Shown: positions 10,131-19,904 of the stretch, piece after piece
Numbering within the stretch: the stretch's first letter is position 1
Layout of the letters: every line of letters starts with the position of its first letter
NCBI GenBank assembly: GCA_920105625.2
Contig: OV050032.1
Span: forward strand, 6,737,129 to 6,801,128
Direction: 5' to 3'
Length of the DNA: 64,000 bases
From: Clusia tigrina
Lineage: Eukaryota; Arthropoda; Insecta; Diptera; Clusiidae
Position numbers and translations under genes: made by a program
Notes under the pieces: generated by a model
What the model saw: only the letters and a program-made list of their open reading frames with translations
The model's database searches: none
Told to the model about the DNA's origin: nothing

Positions 10131-11560
10131 GCTCCTGGGGGCTCAATTTTAACTAGGTGATTTGGAGATAAGAACCCCACTGACTAGGTACTTAAGTCTG
10201 TCTCTTGCCACCACTGGGCAAATGCATAGAATGTGTTGTGCTGTTTCCTGCTCTTCTTGACAGAGTCGACAGCAATCCTCTTCTACCACGCCTATTTTTT
10301 CCAGATGGTAATTAAGTCTACAGTGTCCTGTTAAAAGTTCAGTATAGAGTTTAATGTCATTTGTGCTGAGGTTTAAAGCAGTATCTACCTTGATGTGTTC
10401 AGGGTCAATGAGTAGTCTCGACTGCCGCATGCCTTTTTGGGCTCTCCAGTACTTCAGCAGACCTCGTTTTTCCAGTTATTTATGAAGCTGCTGTTTTCCC
10501 CACAAAAGGATTCTGGGCCTATGAAGAGAGTGTCTGCGCCCCTTTTTGCCAAAGAGTCTGCCATATCGTTGCCTTCATATCCCTCATGTCCCGGTAGCCA
10601 CATTAGAGTAACAGAGTTTCTCGCTGCTAGGGTATTGAGGAGTTTAGACCATTCCCAGACCAGATTTGATTGGAATGAGAAGTTTATTAATGATTTTAGA
10701 GCCTGGCAATCTGAGAGTATGCATATTTTGGTGTTGCGTGTACCCCTGCGTAGCCATTCTATAGCACACAACTCTAAGGCGTGGACCTCTGCCTGAATGA
10801 AATGGAAGCTGTTTTTCCCATTGCAATTGCTTTTTGGAAATTTGGCCCTACAATTCCCGCTCAAGTAGTGCCATCTTCCATTTTGGACCCATCTGTATAC
10901 CACAACTGTGAGTCCTGTTTTAATATTACTTCATTGTTTCTCCACGCTGGACGGTCACTGATGACTACTTTGAAGTGATTGGAGAAGTCTAATTGTCTGT
11001 CCATCTTGTCAAAGACCATGAGGCACAGAGAATTCCAGACAGTGCCCAGAATGTTTGCGTGCCCCGTTAGGTTGCCTTCTTTAAGATGGGCTAGATTTAT
11101 TGATGATAGATGGCTGCCATCCTCTTAACCACAAGATGTAGAGGAGTGATTCCAGTGATCATTCCTAAAGTTAGTGTGGGACACGTTCTCATTGCTCCCG
11201 TCACACTCAAACAGGCTATTCGGTGAATCTTGTTAAGGGTCATCGGAGCCTTTGTTTGATTTACTTTTGGCCACCATACCAAAGAAGCATAGGTGATCAT
11301 TGGTACTATAATTGTTTTATATGACCACGCCATCATTTTTGGTCGTAATTCCCCATGTTTTACCGTACAGCCTCTGGCAGGCTGAGGTTGCTTTTAAGGA
11401 CTTACTAGTTATGTATGATAAATGGTTTTCCAAGTTAGAGCTTTGTCTAGGATTACTCCCAGATATTTCATTTCATTGGATATGGTTGGATACCCTGATA
11501 TTTATATGTCTTTTAAGCGACTATATGTCTTTAGCTCGTATATTGAATTGATATACAATA
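10131..11560 (-). pseudogene. non-LTR retrotransposon: RT thumb, RNase H and C-terminus
   Basis: The longest retroelement fragment here, read on the minus strand. At about 11480-11260 is the end of the reverse transcriptase region (MKYLGVILDKALTW, then IIVPMITYASLVWWPK). RNase H spans about 10960-10460 with its four acidic motifs in order: WYTDGSKM, QAEVHALE, ILSDCQA and GNDMADSLAK. The frame at 10149-10430 gives the tail block: LLTGHCRLNYH, a Cys cluster (CCRLCQEE) and QHILCICP. At least one frameshift occurs inside RNase H (the YTDGSK segment and the rest are in different frames), and an in-frame stop breaks the RT part. The RT palm and ORF1 are absent, so the copy cannot transpose alone. 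It is an I/R1/Loa-like element with RNase H, different from family A. Confidence 0.87.
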
Positions 11561-11826
11561 TATATCTGTATATTAGTTAATATTCAGTTAATTCTCGGTA
11601 TTCCCGTATGTGACCCAAGTGCTAAAAAAGTGCCAATACAGCCCCTGTGCCATCTGTGCTATGACTCTGAGGCCAGTCAGTTATACAGATCAGGTTGCGC
11701 TAAAGTGACCCCAGCGGACACGGTGAGCTCCATATTGATGTCACAGATCTCAGTCTTTTTCGTTCCCTCGTCGCATATTACGTGGCTTGAAATTCGAGGC
11801 GAGATTAAAGATACCATCAAAGAAAC

Positions 11827-12123
11827 CAGAGTATACCGAGTAAAGAAACTTAAACGTCAAACGACAAGGCAGCGAAATAAAGCAGACGGATGTTGTACAC
11901 GAATTCACTCAGAATCGTGGTGAATCCACTCAGAATCGTGGTGAATCCACTCAGAATCGTGGTGAATCCACTCAGAATCGTGGTGAATCCATTCAGAATC
12001 GTGGTGAATCCACTCAGAATCGTGGTGAATCCACTCAGAATCGTGGTGAATCCACTCAGAATCGTGGACGCTGGCAGCGAAAAAGAGTTTATTTTATCTG
12101 TGTTCTCTGGTATATGTTCTCTG
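11827..12123 (+). mobile_element. hAT-type MITE with expanded 21-bp array (family M, copy 1)
   Basis: A 297-bp element bounded by an exact 8-bp target duplication, AAAGAAAC, at 11819-11826 and 12124-12131. The left end is CAGAGTATACC. The right end read inward is CAGAGAACATATACC, followed by AGAGAACACAGA. The CAGAG terminus fits the hAT rule (YARNG) and hAT duplications are 8 bp. The left half (AACTTAAACGTCAAACG, GCAGCGAAATAAAGCAGACGGA) matches the copies at 16822 and 17007. It has no transposase ORF and is non-autonomous. Confidence 0.88.
11901..12068. repeat. 21-bp minisatellite, 8 units, inside the MITE
   Basis: Eight 21-bp units of GAATCCACTCAGAATCGTGGT fill 168 bp with only a few substitutions. 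Seven codons per unit keep both strands open (NPLRIVV on the plus strand, ILSGFTT on the minus), which explains the open frames over this region. The same unit occurs twice at 16896-16937 and about once at 17020-17045 in sister MITEs. Confidence 0.96.
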
Positions 12124-12131
12124 AAAGAAAC

Positions 12132-13300
12132 AACCTTCCAGATGAGTCCTGCTGAGAGCGACCGTAATGCTTTCTGAAAGTAATGAAAATTACAATTAAG
12201 TAAGGGTTCTTGAAAGGTCCTGCTATAGAAACAAATCAATGAGATGAGACCACATCTTTCGAATCTTATCACTGGGCACGTCCATGGTTTTTATTCGAAA
12301 ATATTTATGTGGGTTAAGTGTCTAATCACTGTCCAGATTATTAGCGCTCAAGACCACTGAACTTCTCCAAGAGAATTGTTCCTTACACAAGATTCTCACA
12401 GTCCCACGCTTCAGGATCGGTACGACAATTGGTATGTGAATTAAGTGCTTTAGATGAAAGTGTAATCCCAATGTAATCATAAAAATTCCATCCCACGATT
12501 TACCTGAATTGAAACGCTTTCAGCCATCTACAGAACTGGATTTTGACAACGGTCCATCGGAATGTCTGGAACCTAGGCAGGCCACTTAATGGATATATAC
12601 CATCTTCAAATTGATTGTTTTTTAAGGCAATTCTCCATAAATTGTGAAAATATTAGTTTACTTAAAATTGGGAAATTTCGAATGGGATTTCTATCGAAAA
12701 CATTAACCAACTAGGATTTTCTTGGTAGTCTTGAGTACCTGAACAAAATCTTCAATGATATGATTTCGCCTTCTACTGAACAAAATCTTCAATGATATGA
12801 TTTCTTCTTCTAAAGATGCGAACACTATTCAGTTGGAGATCTGGCGCCACAGTATTTTCACTTTCTTGTTTATGTTTGCTTTGAAGTTATTGAGAGGAGT
12901 GACAACTATGGACACACAGGACCCAGGACCACTGTTTGAGTAAATAAAATGTCGAGTTATAGTTTCTCACAAACAACTCAGGTCGAACACAAAAGCAATC
13001 TGAGTACAGTGCTGAATCCTGCAAAAGGATTTTTACATTCTAAATTTTTATAATGATCATATCAGAAAAGCGAAATGCACACCTTTCACCTGTGGGCGAT
13101 TCTGGTACAATCCGACCACATCGTCTATGATCTATACGCCCTTTTTCTTTCGAGAATAACTGAGGAGAGATGTTAAGTGAGATGTTCCACTGAAATTTTA
13201 AATGTGGTTGCGAAAGAACAGTTCGAAAAAAGGTTTAAATTATGCTGTAAATCGGTGTTCAGACACTCCCATTTGTTCACTGATACGATATAAATTCATA
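12132..13300. other. gene-free stretch with a 38-bp duplication
   Basis: Non-coding. The only structure seen is a 38-bp tandem pair starting at 12739 and 12777 (CTGAACAAAATCTTCAATGA). Confidence 0.55.
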
Positions 13301-13440
13301 CTTAGAATAAAAGAGAACACTTAGAATAAAAGAGAACACTTAGAATAAAAAAGAATCCTTAGAATAAAAGAGAAAACTTACGAATAAAAGAGAATACCTA
13401 CGAATAAAAGAGAACACTTAGAGAAAAAAAGAGAAAGAGA
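13301..13440. repeat. 19-bp A-rich minisatellite, about 7 units
   Basis: Units resemble CTTAGAATAAAAGAGAACA. The first two are identical and later ones drift (CTTACGAATAAAAGAG...). The array grades into GAGAAA-rich sequence and then an ATT-type microsatellite at about 13447-13475. It lies directly beside the 3' end of a SINE copy on the minus strand. Confidence 0.9.
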
Positions 13441-13469
13441 GAATATTATTATGATTATTATTATTATTA

Positions 13470-13650
13470 TTATATCTTACACCATAATTAATTATGAGTG
13501 CAAGGTTTTGGGGGAATGAGTACTAACTACAGAGGCTTTCGTCTCGAAGAAAAAATGATTTTATAGAAAGAAGCATTTTTGGAGACCAAGCCCGTGGCAG
13601 GATTTGAACCTGCGACCCTCGGAAAGAGAGAATAAAAGCTCTGCAAGTAT
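13470..13650 (-). mobile_element. tRNA-derived SINE, copy 2 (diverged)
   Basis: On the minus strand a tRNA-like 3' half carries a good B box, GGTTCAAATCC (plus positions 13600-13610), within GGGTCGCAGGTTCAAATCCTG. It is followed by a body shared with 54899-55092: CTTCTTT, TCTTCGA, CGAA-GCCTC, TAGTACTCATTCCC, CCTTGCA and ATTATGG. No clear A box is seen where expected, so the 5' half is degraded or of different origin. It is not a functional tRNA gene. Confidence 0.7.
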
Positions 13651-14870
13651 TTCGATGTAGAAAAATTGTTAACGCAGATCCTGCTTTCAATCTGAATACC
13701 TTGAGCTGAGTAACCAATATCCATACGAGTATATCGAATTAAGAGCAATTTAGTTGTACTGTTGCCTCGAATCTTATCAGCCCACAGATAGCCAGGCAGA
13801 CGTTTGCTGCACCTAATAGAGGCATGGCAATAGTTAGGTTATGCAATAATGCATTGCTAAAAGTCGGAGCCACCAATTAACACCAATTGTTTAGCAGTCA
13901 TATCCGGATATGGGATGTATATGTAAGTCAAAAGTACCCGGACGCTTGGATGGGTACGAGTGCTTTAGCCACCTGTGCTCGGAGTCTCATATTCGTCAAC
14001 CTTTCGTTAAGTACAAAATTTCTTACTCTTAAAGTAGAGAGTGAAGGAGTTAAGTCAATGAGAGAAATCAGGAAATTTTATAAATAGTTCGGTTTTCAGT
14101 TCGTTCACAAGATCAGTTCCCTATTTGTTATTGTCTGGCGATATCGCCATTGCTCCCAGCTACGAGTGGTTATTACAGTTGTCCTCCTCCCAAAGCGACT
14201 TGGCCAAATAATCTTAATCTCTGGCTAGATCGCTGCCTTGTTCGCCTCATGATCTGGAAATCCCTTCAAAACCATGCCCATCGTCGAATCGTTTCGTATT
14301 CATAGCGCTTATCAGTGTATACACAGCATGTTCATTTTGCTAGTTGCATCTTTGGCGCTTGTATGCTGTTGGCTACTCCCTTGTTTGTCTAAAATTGCAA
14401 GTCGACGTCGCAAGGATTCAGTGGCTGTGAATGTTCCCCATTATCGTAGTCCTCACGGGAGGTAATGCAACTATTAAAATTAAAATGCACAACTTCTGCA
14501 AACATTTTTATCAACTGCAAAGTTGTGAATTCCAACGGAAGCTGCCAAACTTGAAACTAAGATTATACAGCAGCGGAGGTGTTTATAATTTATGCATTAA
14601 GAAAGTTTCCAAAGGACATACTCGTATTCGCACTCGTACAGCAGAGGTGCGAAACTTTCTGTGCGGTGCACGAGCATTTTTTGTGTGTGTTTCTTGATTT
14701 TTTGCAAAGTACTTAAATACTTGGAGGCATCTAAATCCATAAATAAGCGATTTAAACCCATAAAGCATCGCAGTCGAGCATTCTGCGGGCAAGTTTCCCA
14801 TGTACGGAGAGGCGAAGCAGACACGGCGAACTTAAAACAAAAACCAGGACTTCATTGCACACGTGAGCAT

Positions 14871-14871
<1 letters not shown>
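13651..14871. other. mostly gene-free stretch
   Basis: No recognised repeat family. It contains the weak small-ORF candidate at 14274-14465, listed separately, and otherwise overlapping short frames. Confidence 0.4.
14274..14465 (+). CDS. candidate 63-aa membrane-anchored peptide or first exon
   Basis: Not recognised. The frame has a hydrophobic segment at about residues 20-38 (FILLVASLALVCCWLLP) followed by SKIASRRRKDS, a basic stop-transfer pattern. The ATG has ACC before it (A at -3). The frame closes at 14463-14465, but the sequence GGGAG|GTAATG at about 14461 could be a splice donor, so this might be a first coding exon. There is no homology I can name and no neighbouring exon I can join. 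Confidence 0.2.
   Translation: MPIVESFRIHSAYQCIHSMFILLVASLALVCCWLLPCLSKIASRRRKDSVAVNVPHYRSPHGR

Positions 14872-14909
<38 letters not shown>
14872..14909. repeat. (GT)n microsatellite
   Basis: About 19 uninterrupted GT dinucleotides. Confidence 0.98.
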
Positions 14910-14912
<3 letters not shown>

Positions 14913-15216
14913 ATGTAAACGCATACGTATGCGTGAGCTCAGCATGTCCTGCACTCGGCCGCACAGCGAGAGAGCGAGACAACAATAGGCACTTGTAGTT
15001 TTGTAGCGAGTGGCAAGTACATAAACTGGCAGCCACACACAGCCACCACCATCGCCAGTCGTAGCCGCCTCGCCGCGTCTCGTCACGAATGCTTTACATG
15101 GTTGGTGCACGAGGCGTGGCTGCTGTGCTGTGCGAGGGAATGAATCGAAGAGATACTCTGCGCCGCACTCGCATGTTTATGAGATACAAAAACGTGTTTT
15201 TGTGTTGTTTTCTTTT

Positions 15217-15300
15217 GTTGGCTTCGTTATTGTTGTTGTTGTTGTTGTTGTTGGTGTTGGTGTTGTTGGTGTTGGTGTTGCTGCTGCTGTTGTTCTTGTG
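15217..15300. repeat. (GTT)n-rich imperfect triplet run
   Basis: Imperfect TTG/GTG/CTG triplets, translated as poly-Leu or poly-Val in the open frames that cross it (15089-15535 and 15130-15345). I regard those frames as by-products of the repeat. Confidence 0.85.
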
Positions 15301-16347
15301 CTGTTTTGTCTGTTTTGCTTTCGTTTCGGTTACGTACCGCTATGAGGAAGCAAAAGTCACGCCGTTGTATTCATATGTTAATTCCGATTCGATGGCTGCG
15401 TCGCTTGCAGTCACGTCCCGCCCATTTAGATTCATTCGCTCGCTCCCGCATTTCGGCAGCCGACCGACAGCCAACAACCGACAGCCGGAGCGGCCAGCGA
15501 CAACGTCACTGGACGGCAGTTGGGGCGCTGCTTAAAATGCCGCTGGTGTCCCGTGTGCCTGAGGAAGCCTGCAGTCAGGTGCAGATCCTGTCGCTTGTTT
15601 GCTCCGTTCTGGCCCGCGCAAATGGAAAATGGCCAAAATGTTGTTTACATTGGCGGCGCTGGTGTTTGTCTCAGCAAAACACTCAACTGCGCTCGAATTA
15701 CTTCTTGGCCGCTAAATTCTTTTCTTCCAGCATCAACATATGAAAAGTGTTTAATGCGCCGCACACATCGTTGACCTTTGTGGCGCTGCGCGTCCTGTGA
15801 CGGAATTGTCGATTGTGTTGACCCAAAGCTTGACTAGTCTCATGCAAACCGCTCTAACTATCTACGTCTCTTCTCAAGGTTTGATTCTGAAATGCACACA
15901 TCGAAGTCCGGTGCGTTCCGTCGTAGCCACAGGAGGCTTTAGGAAAAAATAACAAACAAATTTGCGCATAGCAGTGGGAACGGAGAGTCAACACGTTCGT
16001 AGCGCCTGATCTGTTTAGGCTTTTCCATAATCTCAACTGAAGTGTTTGGCAAACTTTGTGGGAAGTTTGGACAAAACTCATATTGAATGACAAAATTGAG
16101 TATAAAATAATTCGTCTGATAAACTGTGAATACGGAGGAGTTTATCTCTGTATACGACGCAACAATTCTCCAATTGCATGCTTTGAAGCCATGAAATGAT
16201 GTGTGTTATTTCTTAACATGTCCTTTCAGCGATTGAGATACTTCGAATAAGACTCGTATGGAAAATGTGGCAATGTTGGTTTGGTGCCCTGTCTGTACAG
16301 AAGCACACCAGTAGCCTGAAAGCACTGTGGCCGCTGATATCCACATA
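15301..16347. other. gene-free stretch
   Basis: GC-richer unique sequence up to about 15700, then AT-rich. No domain or repeat family recognised. The open frames at 15306-15743 and 15520-15774 overlap each other and have no recognisable fold. Confidence 0.4.
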
Positions 16348-16355
16348 AGTGTGGG

Positions 16356-16602
16356 CAGGGCCGTAGCCAGGATTTAATTTCGGGGGGGGGGCAAGACCAA
16401 ATGAAATAACAAACAGTGGAAAAACTCTCTCTAGTTAAAACACTCTCTATGAATGTGATACTTATGAAACGTTCAATAAATGCTAAAAAGCTATTTTAGT
16501 GTTTTTTTATGAATAAGGCCGTAAATCTATATGTTGAAATTACAATAGTACAATTTTCGGGGGGGCTTTGGCCCCCGTGGCCACCCCCTGGCTACGGCCA
16601 TG
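16356..16602. mobile_element. 247-bp hAT-type MITE with 8-bp TSD
   Basis: The left end is CAGGGCCGTAGCCAGG and the right end read inward is CATGGCCGTAGCCAGG: 16-bp terminal inverted repeats with one mismatch. The exact 8-bp duplication AGTGTGGG lies at 16348-16355 and 16603-16610. The termini fit the hAT consensus. The interior is AT-rich, non-coding, and has G-runs just inside the left end and before the right end. There is no transposase, so it depends on an element elsewhere. Confidence 0.93.
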
Positions 16603-16821
16603 AGTGTGGGTACTCTATTATATTCTGTTAGGTAGCCAGGTTTGCCGAAAACATTTTAGTCCCTGGTAGGAGATCTTGTTCGAACCGCTGCTGGTCACCT
16701 GCAGAGAAAGCTTCTGCAGTGGTATTTCGCGTTGTTCGACTAACTATTGTAACTAGAGTTGTTGTTGCATGCCCTCGTATAATCCAGACAAGTATGAATA
16801 AAGCTAGATCGGTATCATGGG

Positions 16822-16992
16822 CAGAGTATACAGAGAAAAGAAACTTAAACGTCAAACGGCAAAGCAGCGAAATAAAGCAGACGGACGTTGTACACGAATC
16901 CACTGAAAATCGTGTTGAATCCACTCAGAATCGTGGTGTGTCCGCTACAGATGCTGGCAGTGAAAAAGAGTTTCTTTTCTCTGTGTTCTCTG
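16822..16992 (+). mobile_element. hAT-type MITE (family M, copy 2)
   Basis: A 171-bp copy flanked by the exact 8-bp duplication ATCATGGG (16814-16821 and 16993-17000). The left end is CAGAGTATACAGAGAAAAG and the right end is TCTCTGTGTTCTCTG. It shares its left half with 11827-12123 but holds only two 21-bp units (16896-16937), then GATGCTGGCAGTGAAAAAGAG. The open frame 16719-17096 runs through it and is not a gene. Confidence 0.92.
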
Positions 16993-17006
16993 ATCATGGG
17001 TGTATG

Positions 17007-17119
17007 CAGAGAACACAGAGATTCACCAACATTTTGATTGGATTCGCTTACAACATCCGTCTGCTTTATTTCGCTGCTTTGCCATTTGACGTTTAAGTTC
17101 CCTTTCTCTGTGTTCTCTG
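17007..17119 (-). mobile_element. hAT-type MITE (family M, copy 3, minimal form)
   Basis: A 113-bp copy in the opposite orientation, 14 bp from copy 2. Both ends carry the perfect 15-bp inverted repeat CAGAGAACACAGAGA. On the minus strand it contains AACTTAAACGTCAAATGG, GCAGCGAAATAAAGCAGACGGATGTTG and a single 21-bp-like unit (17020-17045). The flanks GGTGTATG (16999-17006) and GGCATATG (17120-17127) match at 6 of 8 positions, fitting an older duplication. Copies 2 and 3 together form an inverted pair with about 70-bp arms. Confidence 0.85.
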
Positions 17120-17479
17120 GGCATATGTGCCTAGGCTTTGCTTTATTGCTCTCAGTTTCTGAGTGGCTAGTTTATGGATGTGCCAGTTAACCAATCTCTT
17201 GGACACCTTCACTTCATACTGAAGGAGGTGATACAATTAAATTCGCGTTTCCACGGTTCCCTGATTGTAACTAAATGTCGTCTTTATGAGAGATTCCTAA
17301 TTAGACAATGATAAAGCTAAGCATTCCACTATCTAGATATAAAACAGACTTCATATCCCGACTGGAGATTGTCGTTGATTCTTGGATACATCAGCATGCA
17401 AATTAACCACGATTACTCCTACTATGCTATATTTTTGGTTAATCTGACTGCAGCATATCACAAAAACCAGTTACAGAGT

Positions 17480-17945
17480 GGTTACAACATAAATACATCA
17501 TTACGGCTCATTCAAAACAGAAGTCAAACCTGGAAAACTCCTCCGGGATTAAGACAGTCCAAAGCTCTTCTGGGAGATTTTAATTCTAAAAGAGCTAAGG
17601 AGCTAATAAACATGCCTCGGAGTAAATTAAGAATCATCACAGGCATTTTAAGCGGACACTGGAGACTCAACAAGTTGAGTATATCTACAGATGCTATCTA
17701 TCGATTCTGTGGAGAAAGTGACGAAGCCTCACTGCACCTGATCACAGACTGCGGACCATTGGCACACAAAAGATTCCAGGTGTTTGGGAGAATATATCTT
17801 AGATATAAGCAAGATCTCTCAACTTGATTCCTCCAAAATATATGAATTCCTGTCGGAAATCAACCTGACAGAAGAACTGTAGATGAGACTATCCTCATAT
17901 TTCAAATAAATAGGGGCATCACAATAGATGTTTCAAGAAAATAAA
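17480..17945 (+). pseudogene. non-LTR ORF2 C-terminus (family F, copy 1)
   Basis: The frame ending at 17827 carries the post-RNase H block: KELINMPRSKLR, ITGILSGHW, a Cys/His motif (RFCGESDEASLHL) and DCGPLAHKR. A second frame continues (SKIYEFLSEINLT) to about 17880. The 3' end has AATAAATAGGGGCATCACAATAG and a tail AATAAATCTAATCTAATCTA. The same sequence lies inverted at 19905-20660. 5'-truncated and frameshifted. Confidence 0.82.
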
Positions 17946-17956
17946 TCTAATCTAAT

Positions 17957-18350
17957 CTACGGCTCATTCAAGTGTTGTCTGTCAGCAACGATCCGCATCC
18001 CTGGAAACTTCAAAATGGGGTCCTAGGAAATTTAAACTGCTTCCAATTTTTGACTAAGTCAAGTTTAAGGGAATACAAGGAACAAGTTATACACAAGTTA
18101 TAAACAGGAACATGGGAGTCACAAATGACGACACTAGTAGAAAGTGAAGACAGCCGAATACAAAGGAGACTTGGGAACATCTCTTATGTATGTGTCCAGC
18201 ATTATCAAGAGCACGCTTAAAGTGCTTGGAGGCCCCATAATTTGGGATACTGGAATACGTCTCAGGAAGCACTCCTGAAATTCTCTAAAACGTGGACATC
18301 CCTCAATATGTCTACTACAACTCTATGTAGAGGAATAGCTCCATCTGGTA
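17957..18350 (+). pseudogene. degenerate non-LTR C-terminus fragment
   Basis: Starts at ACGGCTCATTCAA, a string also present at 17503 in the copy before it. One frame near 18160-18220 still reads ETWEHLLCMCPALSRARLK, the typical Cys-rich C-terminal block. The rest has stops and frameshifts. It is a different and older family than copy F1. Confidence 0.6.
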
Positions 18351-18359
18351 CCACTAAGT

Positions 18360-18859
18360 AGCAATAGGTCTAAGTGGGCTTTGTAACCCATAAACAGGAT
18401 CGAAGTTTGTGGAACTCACTTCCTGGAGGCAATCGAGGTAATCGCGAAGGCAGAGTAGCGTTTGTCCAATTTCTTGCTGAGCAAGATAGCACAATTTTTA
18501 TATTAGAGAAGTTTCGATTCAATTGAAAGGCTGGTTTTCAGGTACTCCTCACTTGCTGGAAAATGCCAAATTTTATATTCACACCAATGCGATGTCTATC
18601 CACATGGTTCTTTCCTCTCTAATCGCTTGACTAAACTCTTCCGGTAGGTGGGGAATATTAAGCATACGCACAAACTGTCAAAGAGAGGGTTTCAACCCGA
18701 TACTCCACCACAAAGATCCGCCACATGCCCTGCCAAGAAATATAGTATGACCTTAGTATGTTTTATATGGTCACCACAGTGTGGATGGGGTTTATCACCT
18801 GTGCCGAGCACAAATTTGAGTTCGTAGTCAAATTGAAACAGGCGCGAATGCGAAAAAGT
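18360..18859. other. gene-free stretch
   Basis: No supported feature. It may include 3' UTR or internal remnants of the flanking retroelements, but no motif confirms this. Confidence 0.4.
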
Positions 18860-19629
18860 TCACATCTTAGCTAAACTCTCACCCAGTTCTTTCAACACAC
18901 CATCTCCCTTAATGGTCCGAAGGATCTCCGCATACGTTTGCCCGAACGTAGCTGTGATTATCAACGCGATCGCAACCTCGGTTTCCTGTGCTGGACTTTT
19001 GTCCATTCCTGTCCCTGTTTTGGTTGATGATATGGAACATGGAGTTGTTTGGGACGAATTTTGCCTTCTTAAAACTTGTTTCGCAGCTTCATCCTTCGCT
19101 TCTATAGCTGAAAGCTCGTAAAGTGTCGCATTGGTTGATGAATGGTGCGCCTCATTCCATCTTCGAGCATTTCCCCTAGCAGCGCGATCTGTTCCCCAAG
19201 TTTCCAAAAAGATGTGTGACTCGGAACTGCGAGATCACTCCTAACTGCAGGTGTTGGCGTTCGTTTGCTACTGCTATCATCTGGTTGCCTGGTTGGCATG
19301 CTACGCGTGGGGTCCTTAGGAGACCTGACAAGTTCCACGCTCTTCTTGAAAGGGTCCGTGCGCTCTCCCATGCACTCCCCTGTAGTGTTGGGAACCGCGT
19401 TCCCCGCCGGAGTTATAAGAGATCAGGTCTCTGAGATTATGATGTTTGGTTTATTAGTTAAAGGGATATTAGGTGCAACGAGTGGCAGAGATAGGGTGGT
19501 CCATCTGTACAGAGATCCGCTATATACAGGTAAGGCTAAATAATCCGGAGGGCGCCAGGTATCCGGATACTCCGTTAGTGACTGAACTATTTTTAAGACT
19601 GGGCCCTCAGCCAGGTCGATTCTCGGCAC
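18860..19629 (-). pseudogene. non-LTR ORF1 (gag-like) fragment
   Basis: On the minus strand the frame at 18860-19207 ends with TYAEILRTIKGDGVLKELGE, resembling the conserved segment before the zinc knuckles of R1/I-type ORF1 proteins. Upstream, the frame at 19102-19371 is Ser/Pro/Thr-rich (residues 15-45), as ORF1 N-termini often are, followed by LEDGMRR. A frameshift near 19110-19140 splits the two, and a stop near 19424 separates further open sequence up to 19629. The zinc knuckles themselves are not found. The ORF2 fragments on either side are not in consistent order, so the parent family is uncertain. Confidence 0.6.
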
Positions 19630-19904
19630 ATATCGTATGACACATTAATCCGCCCCAGGGGTGTTTCAGAGATACATATTTAAGAGGCGGTATCGACTCG
19701 CCCTGTAACAGTAATTTCATTAGGCTTTTGTGACCTTTTGTGCCACGCCTTCAATTCCTGCCGCTATTGGTCGGGGACTATTTATTTCATATTCTCAGCT
19801 GACCCATATGTCTGTAGACCGTTCAGCTATCCACCACCTGCTGCCCCCATAGTGGCCTAAAGCTCGGCCCTATGGATTTATTAAGGGTCCTGAAGATCTA
19901 TTGT

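Noticed and set aside
11850..12272. Repeat protein of ILSGFTT units
   Set aside because: Antisense translation of the 21-bp array in a MITE bounded by TSDs.
15089..15535. 148-codon frame with poly-Leu
   Set aside because: The poly-Leu is a TTG repeat and the remainder is not protein-like.
18860..19629. Host gene with Ser/Pro-rich N-terminus
   Set aside because: The TYAEILRTIKGD...LKELGE segment and the surroundings fit a retrotransposon ORF1, and the frame is broken by a stop and a frameshift.
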